From positions 3,074,731 to 3,138,730 of the forward strand of contig NZ_CP026004.1 in NCBI RefSeq assembly GCF_003086895.1: a DNA stretch of 64,000 nucleotides, written 5' to 3'. Within the stretch, counting starts at the first letter, position 1; each line of letters opens with the position of its first letter. Of the stretch, positions 31,929 to 40,234 are shown in pieces. A program made the translations under genes and the position numbers. Source of the stretch: Stenotrophomonas sp. ESTM1D_MKCIP4_1. GTDB taxonomy: Bacteria > Pseudomonadota > Gammaproteobacteria > Xanthomonadales > Xanthomonadaceae. The notes beneath the pieces were generated by a model. That model searched no databases, was not told the origin of the DNA, and worked only from the letters and a program-made list of their open reading frames with translations.

Positions 31929-32935
31929 CAGACGGTTCTTCCAAGGGTGTGGAGCAAACGGGATTGGGTGTCGCCATGGCGGGCATCGGCCAGCAGGCCA
32001 TCCCAGCCAAGCGCGCCGCGGCCCAGCAGGCCCAGCAGCGCAGCGGTATTGAGGGAACGCCCCTGCACGGCCTGCAGGGCTTCGTCGACCAGTTCGGGGT
32101 GGCAGACCAGCACCACGTCGCAGCCGGCATCGAGGTGCGCGTGCACGCGCGCCGGCACGCCACCGGCGCTGTGCGAGGCGGCCATGCCGATGTCATCGGA
32201 GAACACCACGCCACGGAAGCCGAGCTCGCCGCGCAGGATGTCCTGGATCCAGCGCGGCGAATAGCCGGCCGGTTCGGCTGCCACCTGCGGGTAGATGACG
32301 TGCGCCATCATCACCGCATCGGCGCCGGCGGCGATGCCCGCGCTGAACGGGACCAGGTCCTGCGTGCGCAGCTCATCCAGCCCGCGCGGGTCGATGGCGG
32401 TATCGACGTGGGTATCTTCCAGGACGGTGCCGTGGCCGGGGAAATGCTTGAGGGTGGCGGCCATGCCGACGGCGTGCATGCCACGCACGTACGCCGCGGT
32501 GAATGCCGCCACGACCTGCGGATCTTCGCTGAAGGCGCGGTTGCCGATGGCGCGGTTGCCGCGGCCCAGGTCGACGACCGGGGCGAAACTGAGGTCCAGG
32601 CCGCTGGCGCGCACTTCGCTGGCCATCAGCCAGGCGTGCTGTTCGGCCAGGGCCAGGGCCTGCTGCGGGTCGCGGGCATACTGCGCGCCGATGTCCTGCA
32701 GCGGCGGCAGATCGCTGTAGCCCTCACGGAAGCGCTGCACACGGCCGCCTTCCTGGTCCACGCAGATCAGCTGCGGGCGCGGCGCGGCGGCGCGGATGGC
32801 CGCGCTGAGATCGGTGACCTGCTGGCGCGAGGCGAAGTTGCGCTTGAACAGCACCACCCCGGCCACGGCATCGTGCTGCAGCCAGTCGCGTTCCTGGGCG
32901 GTCAGTTCAGTGCCGGCAACGCCGATCAGCAGCAT
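31928..32935 (-). CDS. nagZ: Beta-N-acetylhexosaminidase NagZ
   Basis: A 335-residue cytoplasmic glycoside hydrolase family 3 enzyme. The signature KHFPGHG is at 163-169; the general acid/base His is H176 (in DTHVD) and the nucleophile Asp is D248 (in FSDDIGM), the same numbers as in the enterobacterial enzyme. It removes N-acetylglucosamine from anhydromuropeptides in peptidoglycan recycling; in Stenotrophomonas loss of NagZ affects L1/L2 beta-lactamase induction. It is first of the nagZ-hpt-phosphorylase run. Confidence 0.94.
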   Translation of the reverse strand: MLLIGVAGTELTAQERDWLQHDAVAGVVLFKRNFASRQQVTDLSAAIRAAAPRPQLICVDQEGGRVQRFREGYSDLPPLQDIGAQYARDPQQALALAEQHAWLMASEVRASGLDLSFAPVVDLGRGNRAIGNRAFSEDPQVVAAFTAAYVRGMHAVGMAATLKHFPGHGTVLEDTHVDTAIDPRGLDELRTQDLVPFSAGIAAGADAVMMAHVIYPQVAAEPAGYSPRWIQDILRGELGFRGVVFSDDIGMAASHSAGGVPARVHAHLDAGCDVVLVCHPELVDEALQAVQGRSLNTAALLGLLGRGALGWDGLLADARHGDTQSRLLHTLGRTV

Positions 32936-33026
32936 GGTCGATCTCCACTACGGGCGCCCGCATGGCGCAGTGCCGCATTGTCGCAGAACCGGCCGGTGGG
33001 CGCAGTGTTCGTGGCAGTGGGACGCT

Positions 33027-33088
33027 GGGGTCAGAGCCCCCGCGGGGATCTGACCCCGGGGTCGGATCCCCGCAGGGGCTCCGACCCC
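33027..33088. repeat. Two adjoining GGGGTC(A/G)GA palindromic repeats
   Basis: One copy at 33027-33057 (GGGGTCAGAGCCCC to GATCTGACCCC) and a second, partly inverted copy at 33058-33088 (GGGGTCGGATCCCC to GGCTCCGACCCC) abut without spacer. Each is a palindrome with inner arms CCCCGC/GCGGGG. They lie 8 bases past the DsbA-like stop and upstream of nagZ. Confidence 0.85.
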
Positions 33089-33096
33089 AAGCCTGC

Positions 33097-33792
33097 TCAG
33101 ACCTTGCAGCCGTCCGGACCGCAGGCCTCGTCACCGGCGCCGGCCGCCGACGGCGCGCCCTGCTCGGCAGCGATCTGGCGCAGGGCGTTGGCGAAGGCTT
33201 CCGGCGGCTGCGCGCCGGAAATGGCCCAGCGATCGTCGATGACGAAGGTCGGCACCGAGGAAATGCCCAGCGCGTGGGCCTGGGCCAGCTTGGCTTCGAC
33301 CTCGGCCAGACCACGCTCGGACGCCAGCATCTGCGTGATTTCGGCGCCGTCCAGGCCGCCGGCCACACCGGCCTTCACCAGCACGGCGGTGTCGGCCAGG
33401 TTCTGGCCCTGCTCGAAGTGGGCGCGGAACAGGGCCTCGCCCACCGCATCCTGCACGCCGTGTTCGCCGGCCAGCCACAGCACCCGGTGCGCCGGCAGCG
33501 TGGTCACCCGCACCTGGCCCTGGCTGAAGTCCATCGGCAGGCCCTCGGCACGCGCAGTGGTCTGGGTCTGGCCCAGGATCTGTTCGGTGCGCTCGGCGCC
33601 GCCAAACTTGGCCGCATAGGCCTGGCGCAGCGGCACCGGGGTGTCGCCCGCATCGGGGTCCAGCTGGAACGGCTGCCAGTGGATATCGAGTTCAGGCGCA
33701 TCGGCGCCCAGCAACTGCACACCCTGCTGGAAGCGATGCTTGCCGATCCAGCACCAGGGGCAGACCACGTCGGAATAGATATCGATCTTCAT
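33097..33792 (-). CDS. DsbA-family (FrnE-like) thiol oxidoreductase
   Basis: A 231-residue thioredoxin-fold protein with the active site CPWC at residues 12-15 and no signal peptide, so it is cytoplasmic. The cis-Pro motif is SSVPTFVIDD near 180. It belongs to the FrnE / 2-hydroxychromene isomerase-like branch of the DsbA superfamily, implicated in redox homeostasis and oxidative stress. The C-terminus ends in ACGPDGC, a second cysteine pair like the extra redox pair of FrnE. It ends 8 bases from a palindromic repeat pair. Confidence 0.88.
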   Translation of the reverse strand: MKIDIYSDVVCPWCWIGKHRFQQGVQLLGADAPELDIHWQPFQLDPDAGDTPVPLRQAYAAKFGGAERTEQILGQTQTTARAEGLPMDFSQGQVRVTTLPAHRVLWLAGEHGVQDAVGEALFRAHFEQGQNLADTAVLVKAGVAGGLDGAEITQMLASERGLAEVEAKLAQAHALGISSVPTFVIDDRWAISGAQPPEAFANALRQIAAEQGAPSAAGAGDEACGPDGCKV

Positions 33793-33820
33793 TCAAACGA
33801 CATGGGGACCGCTGCCAGCG

Positions 33821-33873
33821 AAAAAAGGGGACGGAGGGGATTAACTGGCTTAATCCCCTCCGTCCCCTTTTTT
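33821..33873. terminator. Perfect bidirectional terminator hairpin
   Basis: Arms of 24 bases (33821-33844 and 33850-33873) are exactly complementary, run from AAAAAA to TTTTTT and contain GGGGACGGAGGGGATTAA, with a CTGGC loop. It lies 5 bases past the CYTH stop codon, which it would terminate, and its symmetry makes it functional in both directions. One arm recurs alone at 9240-9257. Confidence 0.9.
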
Positions 33874-33878
33874 CCGGT

Positions 33879-34364
33879 TCACCACTGTGAATAGGGGTGA
33901 CTGGCCAATGCGACGTTGTAGTAGCGGGTGTCGTCGGTGACTTCAGCGCCGACCCAGTCCGGCAGCTCGATGGCTTGGTCGGCGCTGTCCAGTTCGACCT
34001 CGGCCACCACCAGGCCGGCGTTGTCGCCGAGGAACTCATCCACTTCCCAGGTCAGGCCCGCGTGTTCCACCAGATGCCGGCGCTTGTCGATCAGCCCGCC
34101 CACGCACAGGGCGAGCAGTTCACGCGCGTCCTCGACCGGGATCGGATAGTCGAACTCCTGCCGGGTGTGGCCGATGGTGCGCGACTTCAGGTTCAGCGCC
34201 GCATGGTCGCCTTCGATGCGGACCCGCACCGAGGCATTCTGCGTGCCGCGGTCGAGCGAGCCCATGTCGTTGATGTAGCCCTGCGCCATCGGAATCACCC
34301 GATGCGCCGCCGCGCGCCAGCCGTCGTGGGTGACGAGGAATTTGCGTTCGATTTCAATGCCCAT
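33879..34364 (-). CDS. CYTH domain protein (probable triphosphatase)
   Basis: A 161-residue single CYTH domain. The signature EIERKF gives E4, E6 and K8; internal conserved basic and acidic residues include RVRIEGD, LNLKSR, DKRRHLV, WEVDEF and VAEVELDS, which line the triphosphate tunnel. Small stand-alone CYTH proteins hydrolyse inorganic triphosphate or similar substrates. Unlike E. coli YgiF it has no CHAD domain. Start chosen at the ATG that begins the CYTH motif; the open frame upstream is antisense to the next gene. Confidence 0.88.
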   Translation of the reverse strand: MGIEIERKFLVTHDGWRAAAHRVIPMAQGYINDMGSLDRGTQNASVRVRIEGDHAALNLKSRTIGHTRQEFDYPIPVEDARELLALCVGGLIDKRRHLVEHAGLTWEVDEFLGDNAGLVVAEVELDSADQAIELPDWVGAEVTDDTRYYNVALASHPYSQW

Positions 34365-34456
34365 GCGGCCATTATGCGCGATGGCGGTGACCAGACCGGT
34401 GCCCGGCACGGTGGGGCCACCTACAATGGCGCCCCCTCCTGCATGGATGCCGGTCG

Positions 34457-35053
34457 ATGCGCCGTCTGTTGCTGCTGTTGTGCTGCCCACCCGCCCTGGC
34501 CGTGGCGGCCCCCGGCCCCGCCCCCGACCTGCAACAGGTGCAGGCCGCGCTGGCCTTGGAGATGGAGGCCGGACTGCAGGGGAAAAGCACAGGCACCCAG
34601 GTCGCCGCCGCGATGTTCGCACCGCGCTTGAACGCATTGCCCTGGTGCGTACCGGCCGAGGACGGCGCAGTCGACTGCAGCGTGGGCTACGAACGTGGCA
34701 TGGACCAGCGCCATCGGATGATGCGGCTGGTCCCGCAGGGTGATGGCTGGCGCCTGCAGTCCACGCGCCTGCAGGCACCGCAGCCGCCGGTGGCAGAACT
34801 GGCCCCGCAACTGCAGGCCCGCATCGAAGAAGCGATTGCTGCGGGCGCCGATACGTCGGAACGCGCAGCACTGCGCGCGGATTTCGATGGCATGCGCCTG
34901 ACCGGCGTGGACGGCTGTGACCTGCACCCGGACAGTGGCCAGCTGCAGTGCGCGCTGCTGCTGGCCTTCAACAGTGGCCACGATGGCCGGATGACGCTGG
35001 GCCTGCAGCGGGACGGCGGCCAGTGGCGCCTGGACCCGCTGCCGGCCGATTGA
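34457..35053 (+). CDS. Secreted protein of unknown function
   Basis: A 198-residue protein with a signal peptide (MRRLLLLLCCPPALAVAA, cleaved near residue 18). The mature part has four cysteines (ALPWC, AVDC, DGCDL, LQCALL) that could form two disulfides in the periplasm. I do not recognise a family. The end WRLDPLPAD falls one base before the rlmD stop, so the two genes converge with no terminator between them. Confidence 0.7.
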   Translation: MRRLLLLLCCPPALAVAAPGPAPDLQQVQAALALEMEAGLQGKSTGTQVAAAMFAPRLNALPWCVPAEDGAVDCSVGYERGMDQRHRMMRLVPQGDGWRLQSTRLQAPQPPVAELAPQLQARIEEAIAAGADTSERAALRADFDGMRLTGVDGCDLHPDSGQLQCALLLAFNSGHDGRMTLGLQRDGGQWRLDPLPAD

Positions 35054-35054
35054 A

Positions 35055-36389
35055 TCAGCGCTTCTCGAACACCGCGATGCTTTCCACGTGCGCGGTGTGC
35101 GGGAACATGTCCATGGCGCCGGCACTGACCAGGGTGAAGCCCTGCTCGTTGACCAGATAACCGGCATCGCGCGCCAGCGAGCCCGGATGGCAACTGACAT
35201 ACACGATGCGTTTGAACTGCTTCAGCGGCAGCTGCTGCAGCACTTCGATGGCGCCCGAACGCGGCGGATCCAGCAGCAGCTTGTCGAAGCCCTGGCGCAT
35301 CCACGCGGTGCTGCGCTGGTCCTGGGTCAGGTCGGCGCTGAAGAACTGCGCGTTGGCCAGGCCGTTGCGCTCCGCGTTTTCGCGGGCACGCGCGACCAGG
35401 CCGGCATCACCTTCCACGCCTACCACTTCGCGCACGCGGCGGGCCAGCGGCAGGGTGAAGTTGCCCAGGCCGCAGAACAGGTCCAGCACGCGCTCATCCT
35501 CGCCCGGCTCCAGCAGGTCCAGGGCGTGGGCGATCATCTTCTCGTTGAGCTTGGCGTTGACCTGGATGAAGTCCAGCGGGCGGAACGCCAGCTCGACATC
35601 CCACGGCGCCAGCCGGAACGACAGCGGCACGCCCTGCCCGTCCAGCGGCTGCACGGTGTCCACGCCACCGGACTGCAGGTAGATCACGAAACCATGCTGC
35701 TGGCCAAAGGCGGCCCAGGCCTCACGGTCGGCATCGCTGAGCGGCTGCAGGTGGCGCACGGTGAGGACCACGGCCTGGTCGCCCGCGATGAACTCGATCT
35801 GCGGGATGTCGCGCTTGCCATCCAGCGATTCGATGAAGGTCGACAGCGCCTCGACCTTGGTGCCGATTTCCGGGATCACGGTCAGGCACTGGCTGAGGTC
35901 GGCCACGAAGCGCGGATCCTGCTCGCGGAAGCCGACCAGGGTCTTGTCCTTCTTTTCGACGCGGCGCACCGAGAACCGGCCCTTGCGGCGGTAGCCCCAG
36001 CTCTCGCCCACCAGCGGCGGCAGCACGGTGCCCGGCTTGACGTGGCCGATGCGCTCGAGGTTGTCCATCAGCACGCGCTGCTTGGCGACGATCTGCTGGT
36101 CTTCATCCAGATGCTGCAGCACGCAGCCGGCGCAGGTGCCGAAATGCGGGCACTTGGGCGTCACCCGCTGCGGCGAAGGCTGCAGCACCTCAACGGTGCG
36201 CGCTTCGTCGAAATGACGGCTGCGGGCGGTCTGTTCGGCCATCACCACTTCGCCCGGCAGGGCACCACTGATGAAGGTGACCTTGCCACCCTCGCCTTCA
36301 CGGCGGGCGACGCCGCGACCATCATGGCTGAGGTCGAGGATCTCGGTCTGGAACGGAGTACGGTCGATGCGGGAGCGGGATCGGGCCAC
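35055..36389 (-). CDS. rlmD: 23S rRNA (uracil-1939-C5)-methyltransferase RlmD
   Basis: A 444-residue SAM-dependent RNA methyltransferase. An N-terminal TRAM domain is followed by the iron-sulfur cluster cysteines C80, C86, C89 and C168, at almost the same positions as in E. coli. The SAM site is VLDLFCGLGNFTLPLA, and the catalytic cysteine is C400 in YVSCHPGSLARD. It methylates U1939 of 23S rRNA. The start is a GTG at 36389 (VARSRSRIDR); an ATG-led extension of 18 residues is not family-like. Confidence 0.92.
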   Translation of the reverse strand: MARSRSRIDRTPFQTEILDLSHDGRGVARREGEGGKVTFISGALPGEVVMAEQTARSRHFDEARTVEVLQPSPQRVTPKCPHFGTCAGCVLQHLDEDQQIVAKQRVLMDNLERIGHVKPGTVLPPLVGESWGYRRKGRFSVRRVEKKDKTLVGFREQDPRFVADLSQCLTVIPEIGTKVEALSTFIESLDGKRDIPQIEFIAGDQAVVLTVRHLQPLSDADREAWAAFGQQHGFVIYLQSGGVDTVQPLDGQGVPLSFRLAPWDVELAFRPLDFIQVNAKLNEKMIAHALDLLEPGEDERVLDLFCGLGNFTLPLARRVREVVGVEGDAGLVARARENAERNGLANAQFFSADLTQDQRSTAWMRQGFDKLLLDPPRSGAIEVLQQLPLKQFKRIVYVSCHPGSLARDAGYLVNEQGFTLVSAGAMDMFPHTAHVESIAVFEKR

Positions 36390-36517
36390 GTGGCAACAGG
36401 CTGCGGGCAAAAATGGGTGCGTATTGTCGCAGATCCGGGCCACGGGGGTCCGATGGCCGCTTGCGCCCGCCGCCCGCGTGCTTGATGATGGACACAGCTG
36501 ACATGGAGGCAGCCCTG

Positions 36518-37240
36518 ATGCAGATGACCCCGCGGGCCAGCCGGCCCCGCTTCCTGCTTGTCGAGGATGACATCATCAGCCGCGGTTTTTTCAAGGCGGC
36601 GTTGGAAACGTTACCAGCGGATGTGGACACCGCTGACTCACTTGCAAGCGCATTGGCCCGCGCCGAACCCGGCGCCCATGATCTGTGGCTGATCGACGTC
36701 AACCTGCCGGATGGCAATGGCGCGCAGCTGCTGCATGAACTGCGCCGTTCGCATCCGGACACGCCTGCCCTGGCGCATACCGCGGATGGCGATGCGGACA
36801 TCCATGCGCGCCTGCGCGAGGCGGGCTTCAGTGACACGCTGGTCAAGCCGCTCGGCCGTGACCAGTTGTTGAAGGCGGTGCGCCGCGCGCTGGTCAACCG
36901 GCCGGCGGGTGCGGCGGCGTCGCCGGCGGCGATCGAGCTGGTGGTGGAGGACTGGGACGAAACGGCGGCGCTGGCGGCGCTGAACGGCCAGCGCAACCAT
37001 CTGATCGCACTGCGAGAGCTGTTCCTGGCCGAGCTTCCCGGGGTGCGTGATGCCGTGGAGCAGGCCGTTGACCAGCACGATGCGTCGGGCCTGCGCAGCC
37101 AGCTGCATCGCCTGCAGGCCAGTTGCGGGTTTGTGGGCGCGGCGCGGTTGGCGCGCGCGGTGCGGCAGCTGCACCATGCGCCGGAATCGGCGCCGGCGCA
37201 GGCCGGGTTCCGGGCCGCGGTGGCCGCGCTCCTGCACTGA
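36518..37240 (+). CDS. Stand-alone REC-Hpt phosphorelay protein
   Basis: A 240-residue protein. The receiver domain (about 10-125) has the acidic pair in LVEDD, phospho-acceptor D60 (LIDVNLPDG) and K110 (LVKPLG). After an Ala-rich linker, residues about 150-235 fit a histidine phosphotransfer domain, with H197 in LHRLQASCGFVGAARL. There is no kinase, DNA-binding or enzymatic output, so it probably shuttles phosphate in a larger relay. Of four possible ATGs, that at 36518 has GGAGG 8 bases upstream; the most upstream is at 36485. It is divergent from rlmD. Confidence 0.78.
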   Translation: MQMTPRASRPRFLLVEDDIISRGFFKAALETLPADVDTADSLASALARAEPGAHDLWLIDVNLPDGNGAQLLHELRRSHPDTPALAHTADGDADIHARLREAGFSDTLVKPLGRDQLLKAVRRALVNRPAGAAASPAAIELVVEDWDETAALAALNGQRNHLIALRELFLAELPGVRDAVEQAVDQHDASGLRSQLHRLQASCGFVGAARLARAVRQLHHAPESAPAQAGFRAAVAALLH

Positions 37241-37305
37241 GGGGTGGTTTGGCAGGGCCTGCGGCCCTGCACCTGCTTCAATCAACGTCAACGTCAAAGG
37301 CCAGG

Positions 37306-37325
37306 GCCAGAGCGGCTCTGGCTTT
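37306..37325 (+). terminator. Hairpin terminator after the REC-Hpt gene
   Basis: GCCAGAG and CTCTGGC pair around CGG, followed by TTTCT. The same GCCAGAGC/GCTCTGGC stem closes the beta-oxidation gene at 48535-48562. Between it and the stop at 37240 lies a GCAGGGC-CTGC-GGCCCTGC hairpin, part of a trailer shared with the MscS gene. Confidence 0.65.
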
Positions 37326-37358
37326 CTGCGTGTTGGGTGGGGCGGTGCGCGGCTGTTG

Positions 37359-37479
37359 GTAGGTGTCGACCGTTGGTCGACACATCTGTCAGATATCGAA
37401 ATTCATCTGGGGTCAGAGCCCGTTGCTTCGCAACGGGATCCGACCCCGTGCCATTCCGACAGATCGCGGGAAACTGTCG
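37359..37479 (-). repeat. Mosaic intergenic module 2 (inverted copy)
   Basis: Read on the minus strand the order equals module 1: CGACAG hairpin (37457-37479), palindrome GGGGTCGGATCCCGTTGC to CTCTGACCCC (37409-37447), spacer with TCGATATCTGACAGA, and SMAG (37359-37383, GTAG head on the plus strand, arms GTGTCGACC and GGTCGACAC). Most of the first 45 bases and the palindrome match module 1 at 8491-8561. Confidence 0.82.
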
Positions 37480-37481
37480 AC

Positions 37482-37506
37482 GTTGCCGGCCAGCGGCCGG
37501 CACTAC
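37482..37506 (-). repeat. SMAG element overlapping the recO stop codon
   Basis: On the minus strand this is a GTAG-headed SMAG with arms GCCGGCC and GGCCGGC. The TAG of its GTAG head is the stop codon of recO (37503-37505), so the element directly abuts the coding sequence. Confidence 0.88.
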
Positions 37507-38237
37507 CGTGGGTGCGGGGCTGGTCGCGGGGTGAGCTGCTCGAGCAGTTCCCAGGATTTGAGGCCCCTGGCCCCCAGGTGATGGGCCAGCACCCGCCGCA
37601 TCGGCAGGCGCAGGCTGGCCAGGTCTGTCGCATCTGGCTCGTCGTCGGCGGCCAGCGCCAGCAGCGCCGAGCCGGTGGCCGCCGCCCGGCGCTCGCCCCC
37701 GCGCTCGCTGAGCAGCCGTTGCGGCCCTTCCTGCGGGTCCAGTTCGTAGCGTGCGGCCGGGTCCACCGGCTGGCCGTCGCTGGCCGTGTCCAGCTCGAAG
37801 CCCAGGCCCAGTGCCGCCAGCAGCTCGCGCTCGAAACGGCGCAGCGTCCACGCCAGGCCTGCGCCCACCGCCAGCCGCGCGCGCGCCTCGCCATAGGCCA
37901 GGTACAGGTCCGGCAGCGGGTCCTGGCGGGGGGCCAGACGCAGGGTCAGTTCACTCAGATAGAAGCCGGCCAGCATCGCCTGGCCGACCAGGCGTGGGGC
38001 CGAATCCAGCGCCTCGGCGCCGCGCAGCTGGGCCAGTTCCCCGCGCTGCAGGGCACTGAACCGTATCCACTGCAGCGGCTGCAGCGCCGCACGCAGCACC
38101 TGGCCCTTGGCCGTGGACACCCCGCGCGCCAGCAGGCCGATACGGCCGTGCTGCGCGCTCAGGACTTCCACCAGCAGGCTGGTCTCGCGGTAGGTCCGCG
38201 CATGCAGCACGAACCCGGTGTCGTCCTCGATCAGCAT
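37503..38237 (-). CDS. recO: DNA repair protein RecO
   Basis: A 244-residue recombination mediator with the N-terminal OB fold (about 1-80, [20 protein letters not shown]) and a helical C-terminal domain ([15 protein letters not shown]). It works with RecR (and RecF) to load RecA on SSB-coated DNA. The cysteine zinc motif of some RecO proteins is absent, as in other gammaproteobacteria. It is last in the rnc-era-recO run, and its stop codon comes from a SMAG head. No pdxJ follows; the neighbour is convergent. Confidence 0.92.
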   Translation of the reverse strand: MLIEDDTGFVLHARTYRETSLLVEVLSAQHGRIGLLARGVSTAKGQVLRAALQPLQWIRFSALQRGELAQLRGAEALDSAPRLVGQAMLAGFYLSELTLRLAPRQDPLPDLYLAYGEARARLAVGAGLAWTLRRFERELLAALGLGFELDTASDGQPVDPAARYELDPQEGPQRLLSERGGERRAAATGSALLALAADDEPDATDLASLRLPMRRVLAHHLGARGLKSWELLEQLTPRPAPHPR

Positions 38238-38255
38238 CGAAGCGACCGCCGCGGC

Positions 38256-39152
38256 TTATTCGTAACCGAAGGCCTTCAGTGCGGCCTCGTCATCGGACCA
38301 GCCTTCACGCACGCGCACCCAGGTTTCCAGGAAGACCTTGGCCCCGAACAGACGTTCCATCTGCAGGCGGGACTTGGCACCGATCTCCTTCAGGCGGGCA
38401 CCGCCCTTGCCGATCACGATGGCCTTCTGGCCTTCGCGCTCAACCCAGATGACCGCGCCGATGCGCAGCAGATTGCCATCTTCGGTGAAGCGTTCGATTT
38501 CCACCGTGGTCGCGTACGGCAGCTCTTCGCCAAGCTGGCGCATCAGCTGTTCACGCACCAGCTCGCCGGCCAGGAAGCGCTGGCTGCGGTCGGTGATCTC
38601 GTCCTCGCCGAACATCGGCGGGGCTTCCGGCAGCAGGGCCAGCACGTCGCGCACCAGCGCATCCAGGCCGTTGCGCTTCTGCGCCGAAATCGGGTGCACG
38701 GCCGAAAAATCACGGCCTTCGGTCACCTGCTGCAGGAACGGCAGCAGTGCGCCCTTGTCCTTCAGGCGGTCGATCTTGTTGACCACCAGCACCACCGGGA
38801 TGCCGGCGTCACGCAGCACGTTGAAGGCCAGGCTGTCTTCTTCGTCCCAGCGGCCGGCTTCGATCACCAGCAGGCCGGCATCAACGCCTTCCAGCGAGCC
38901 GCGCGCGGCGCGGTTCATCACCCGGTTCATGGCCCGCTTCTGCACCTTGTGCAGGCCGGGGGTGTCGACCAGCACCAGCTGGCCTTCCGGGTAGGTGGCG
39001 ATGCCCAGCAGGCGATGGCGCGTGGTCTGCGGACGGTTGGACACGATGCTGACCTTGGCGCCGACCAGGGCATTGGTCAGGGTCGACTTGCCCACGTTCG
39101 GGCGGCCGATGACGGCCACGCTGCCGCAATGATGGGGAGTTTGTTCGCTCAC
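38256..39152 (-). CDS. era: GTPase Era
   Basis: A 298-residue GTPase with G1 GRPNVGKS, G3 DTPG, G4 NKID, and the C-terminal KH domain with [13 protein letters not shown]. Era binds the 3' end of 16S rRNA and acts in 30S assembly. It overlaps the rnc stop by 4 bases (ATGA), the usual rnc-era coupling, and is followed by recO 18 bases on. Confidence 0.96.
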   Translation of the reverse strand: MSEQTPHHCGSVAVIGRPNVGKSTLTNALVGAKVSIVSNRPQTTRHRLLGIATYPEGQLVLVDTPGLHKVQKRAMNRVMNRAARGSLEGVDAGLLVIEAGRWDEEDSLAFNVLRDAGIPVVLVVNKIDRLKDKGALLPFLQQVTEGRDFSAVHPISAQKRNGLDALVRDVLALLPEAPPMFGEDEITDRSQRFLAGELVREQLMRQLGEELPYATTVEIERFTEDGNLLRIGAVIWVEREGQKAIVIGKGGARLKEIGAKSRLQMERLFGAKVFLETWVRVREGWSDDEAALKAFGYE

Positions 39153-39829
39153 TTGGAATCCAGTTGTTCTAGAACGGCAGCAGCCGCTTGTTGTTCGGCA
39201 AGCCGGCGCGAGGGGCCTTCGCCCTCGGTGCTGGCGGCAGGGTCGGCGACGTTGCAGCGTACCCGGAAGTGCTTGGCGTGGTCGTCACCGGATTCTGACA
39301 CCAGTTCGTACTGCGGCAACGCCTTCTGTCGGGCCTGCAACCATTCCTGCAGACGGGTCTTGGGGTCTTTCTCGGGTCGGCCGGTGGCCGGCAGGGCCTC
39401 CATCGAGGCGGCGAACCAGGGCAGCACGACCGCCCGGCAGGCCTCGAAACCGGCGTCCAGGTAGATCGCGGCCACCACCGCTTCGACGGCGTCGGCCAGG
39501 ATCGAGTCGCGACGGTGGCCGCCCGACTTCATTTCACCGGGCCCCAGGGTCAGGCGGTCGCCCAGCTCCAGGGTGCGGGCAATCACGGCCAGCGCGCCCT
39601 CGCGCACCAGCTCGGCGCGGGCGCGGGTCATCGCACCCTCGTCGGCCTTGGGCCAGCGCTGGTACAAGGCCTGGGCGACCATCATGTTGACGATGCTGTC
39701 GCCGAGGAATTCCAGGCGCTCGTTATGCGGCGCACCGGCACTGCGATGGGTCAGCGCCTGCTTGAGCAGGGCTGGATCGCTGAAAGCGTGACCGATCAGG
39801 TCACCACGTTGAATGAATTTACTGGGCAC
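39149..39829 (-). CDS. rnc: Ribonuclease III
   Basis: A 226-residue double-strand-specific RNase. The nuclease signature is [12 protein letters not shown], with the second acidic site [13 protein letters not shown]; the dsRNA-binding domain occupies the last 70 residues ([12 protein letters not shown] and [13 protein letters not shown]). It processes rRNA and mRNA. The start is a GTG at 39829 ([11 protein letters not shown]), lying inside the last 11 bases of the DUF4845 gene; no ATG is available near the family start. It is coupled to era. Confidence 0.93.
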   Translation of the reverse strand: MPSKFIQRGDLIGHAFSDPALLKQALTHRSAGAPHNERLEFLGDSIVNMMVAQALYQRWPKADEGAMTRARAELVREGALAVIARTLELGDRLTLGPGEMKSGGHRRDSILADAVEAVVAAIYLDAGFEACRAVVLPWFAASMEALPATGRPEKDPKTRLQEWLQARQKALPQYELVSESGDDHAKHFRVRCNVADPAASTEGEGPSRRLAEQQAAAAVLEQLDSK

Positions 39830-40202
39830 CGCTACGAACGAGGTCCTGGGATGATTCAAACTTGCCCACCACGTCGAGGTTGCCCACCAGCGGGCGCCGC
39901 ACTTCGTAGTTGACGTTGAGGGTCCAGCCGTTGTCACGACGGTTGAACTTGACGTTGGACGGCTTCACGTTGTCCGAGTAGTTGATGTACAGCCGCTTGA
40001 AGAACAGATCCTGGATCTGCGCCGGGGCCATGGTGCCCACGTTGGGCTCGTTGGCCAGGCTCTTCATCGCCGAGCGCACGGCGTAGTACTCCTGGTACAT
40101 CGGGAACAGCTTCATGCCGACGTACAGGAAGAAGCCCACTACGATCAGGACCACCAGGAAGGAGGTCAGGGTCATGCCGCGCTGCGTGTTCATCGTCTTC
40201 AT
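39819..40202 (-). CDS. DUF4845 membrane protein
   Basis: A 127-residue protein with a single N-terminal membrane helix (about 12-32, [19 protein letters not shown]) preceded by [11 protein letters not shown], which resembles a type IV pilin-like leader (GMTLTS instead of GFTLIE). The rest is a small periplasmic domain ([15 protein letters not shown]). The DUF4845 family is nearly always encoded between lepB and rnc in proteobacteria; its function is unknown. It overlaps the rnc start by 11 bases. Confidence 0.9.
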   Translation of the reverse strand: MKTMNTQRGMTLTSFLVVLIVVGFFLYVGMKLFPMYQEYYAVRSAMKSLANEPNVGTMAPAQIQDLFFKRLYINYSDNVKPSNVKFNRRDNGWTLNVNYEVRRPLVGNLDVVGKFESSQDLVRSGAQ

Positions 40203-40234
40203 TGCGTTCTCCCCAGATACGCGTGGATGTGAAG

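Noticed and set aside
36390..36443. ATG-led N-terminal extension of RlmD
   Set aside because: The 18 extra residues (MARICDNTHPF...) are not like the family, and GTG at 36389 gives the usual start.
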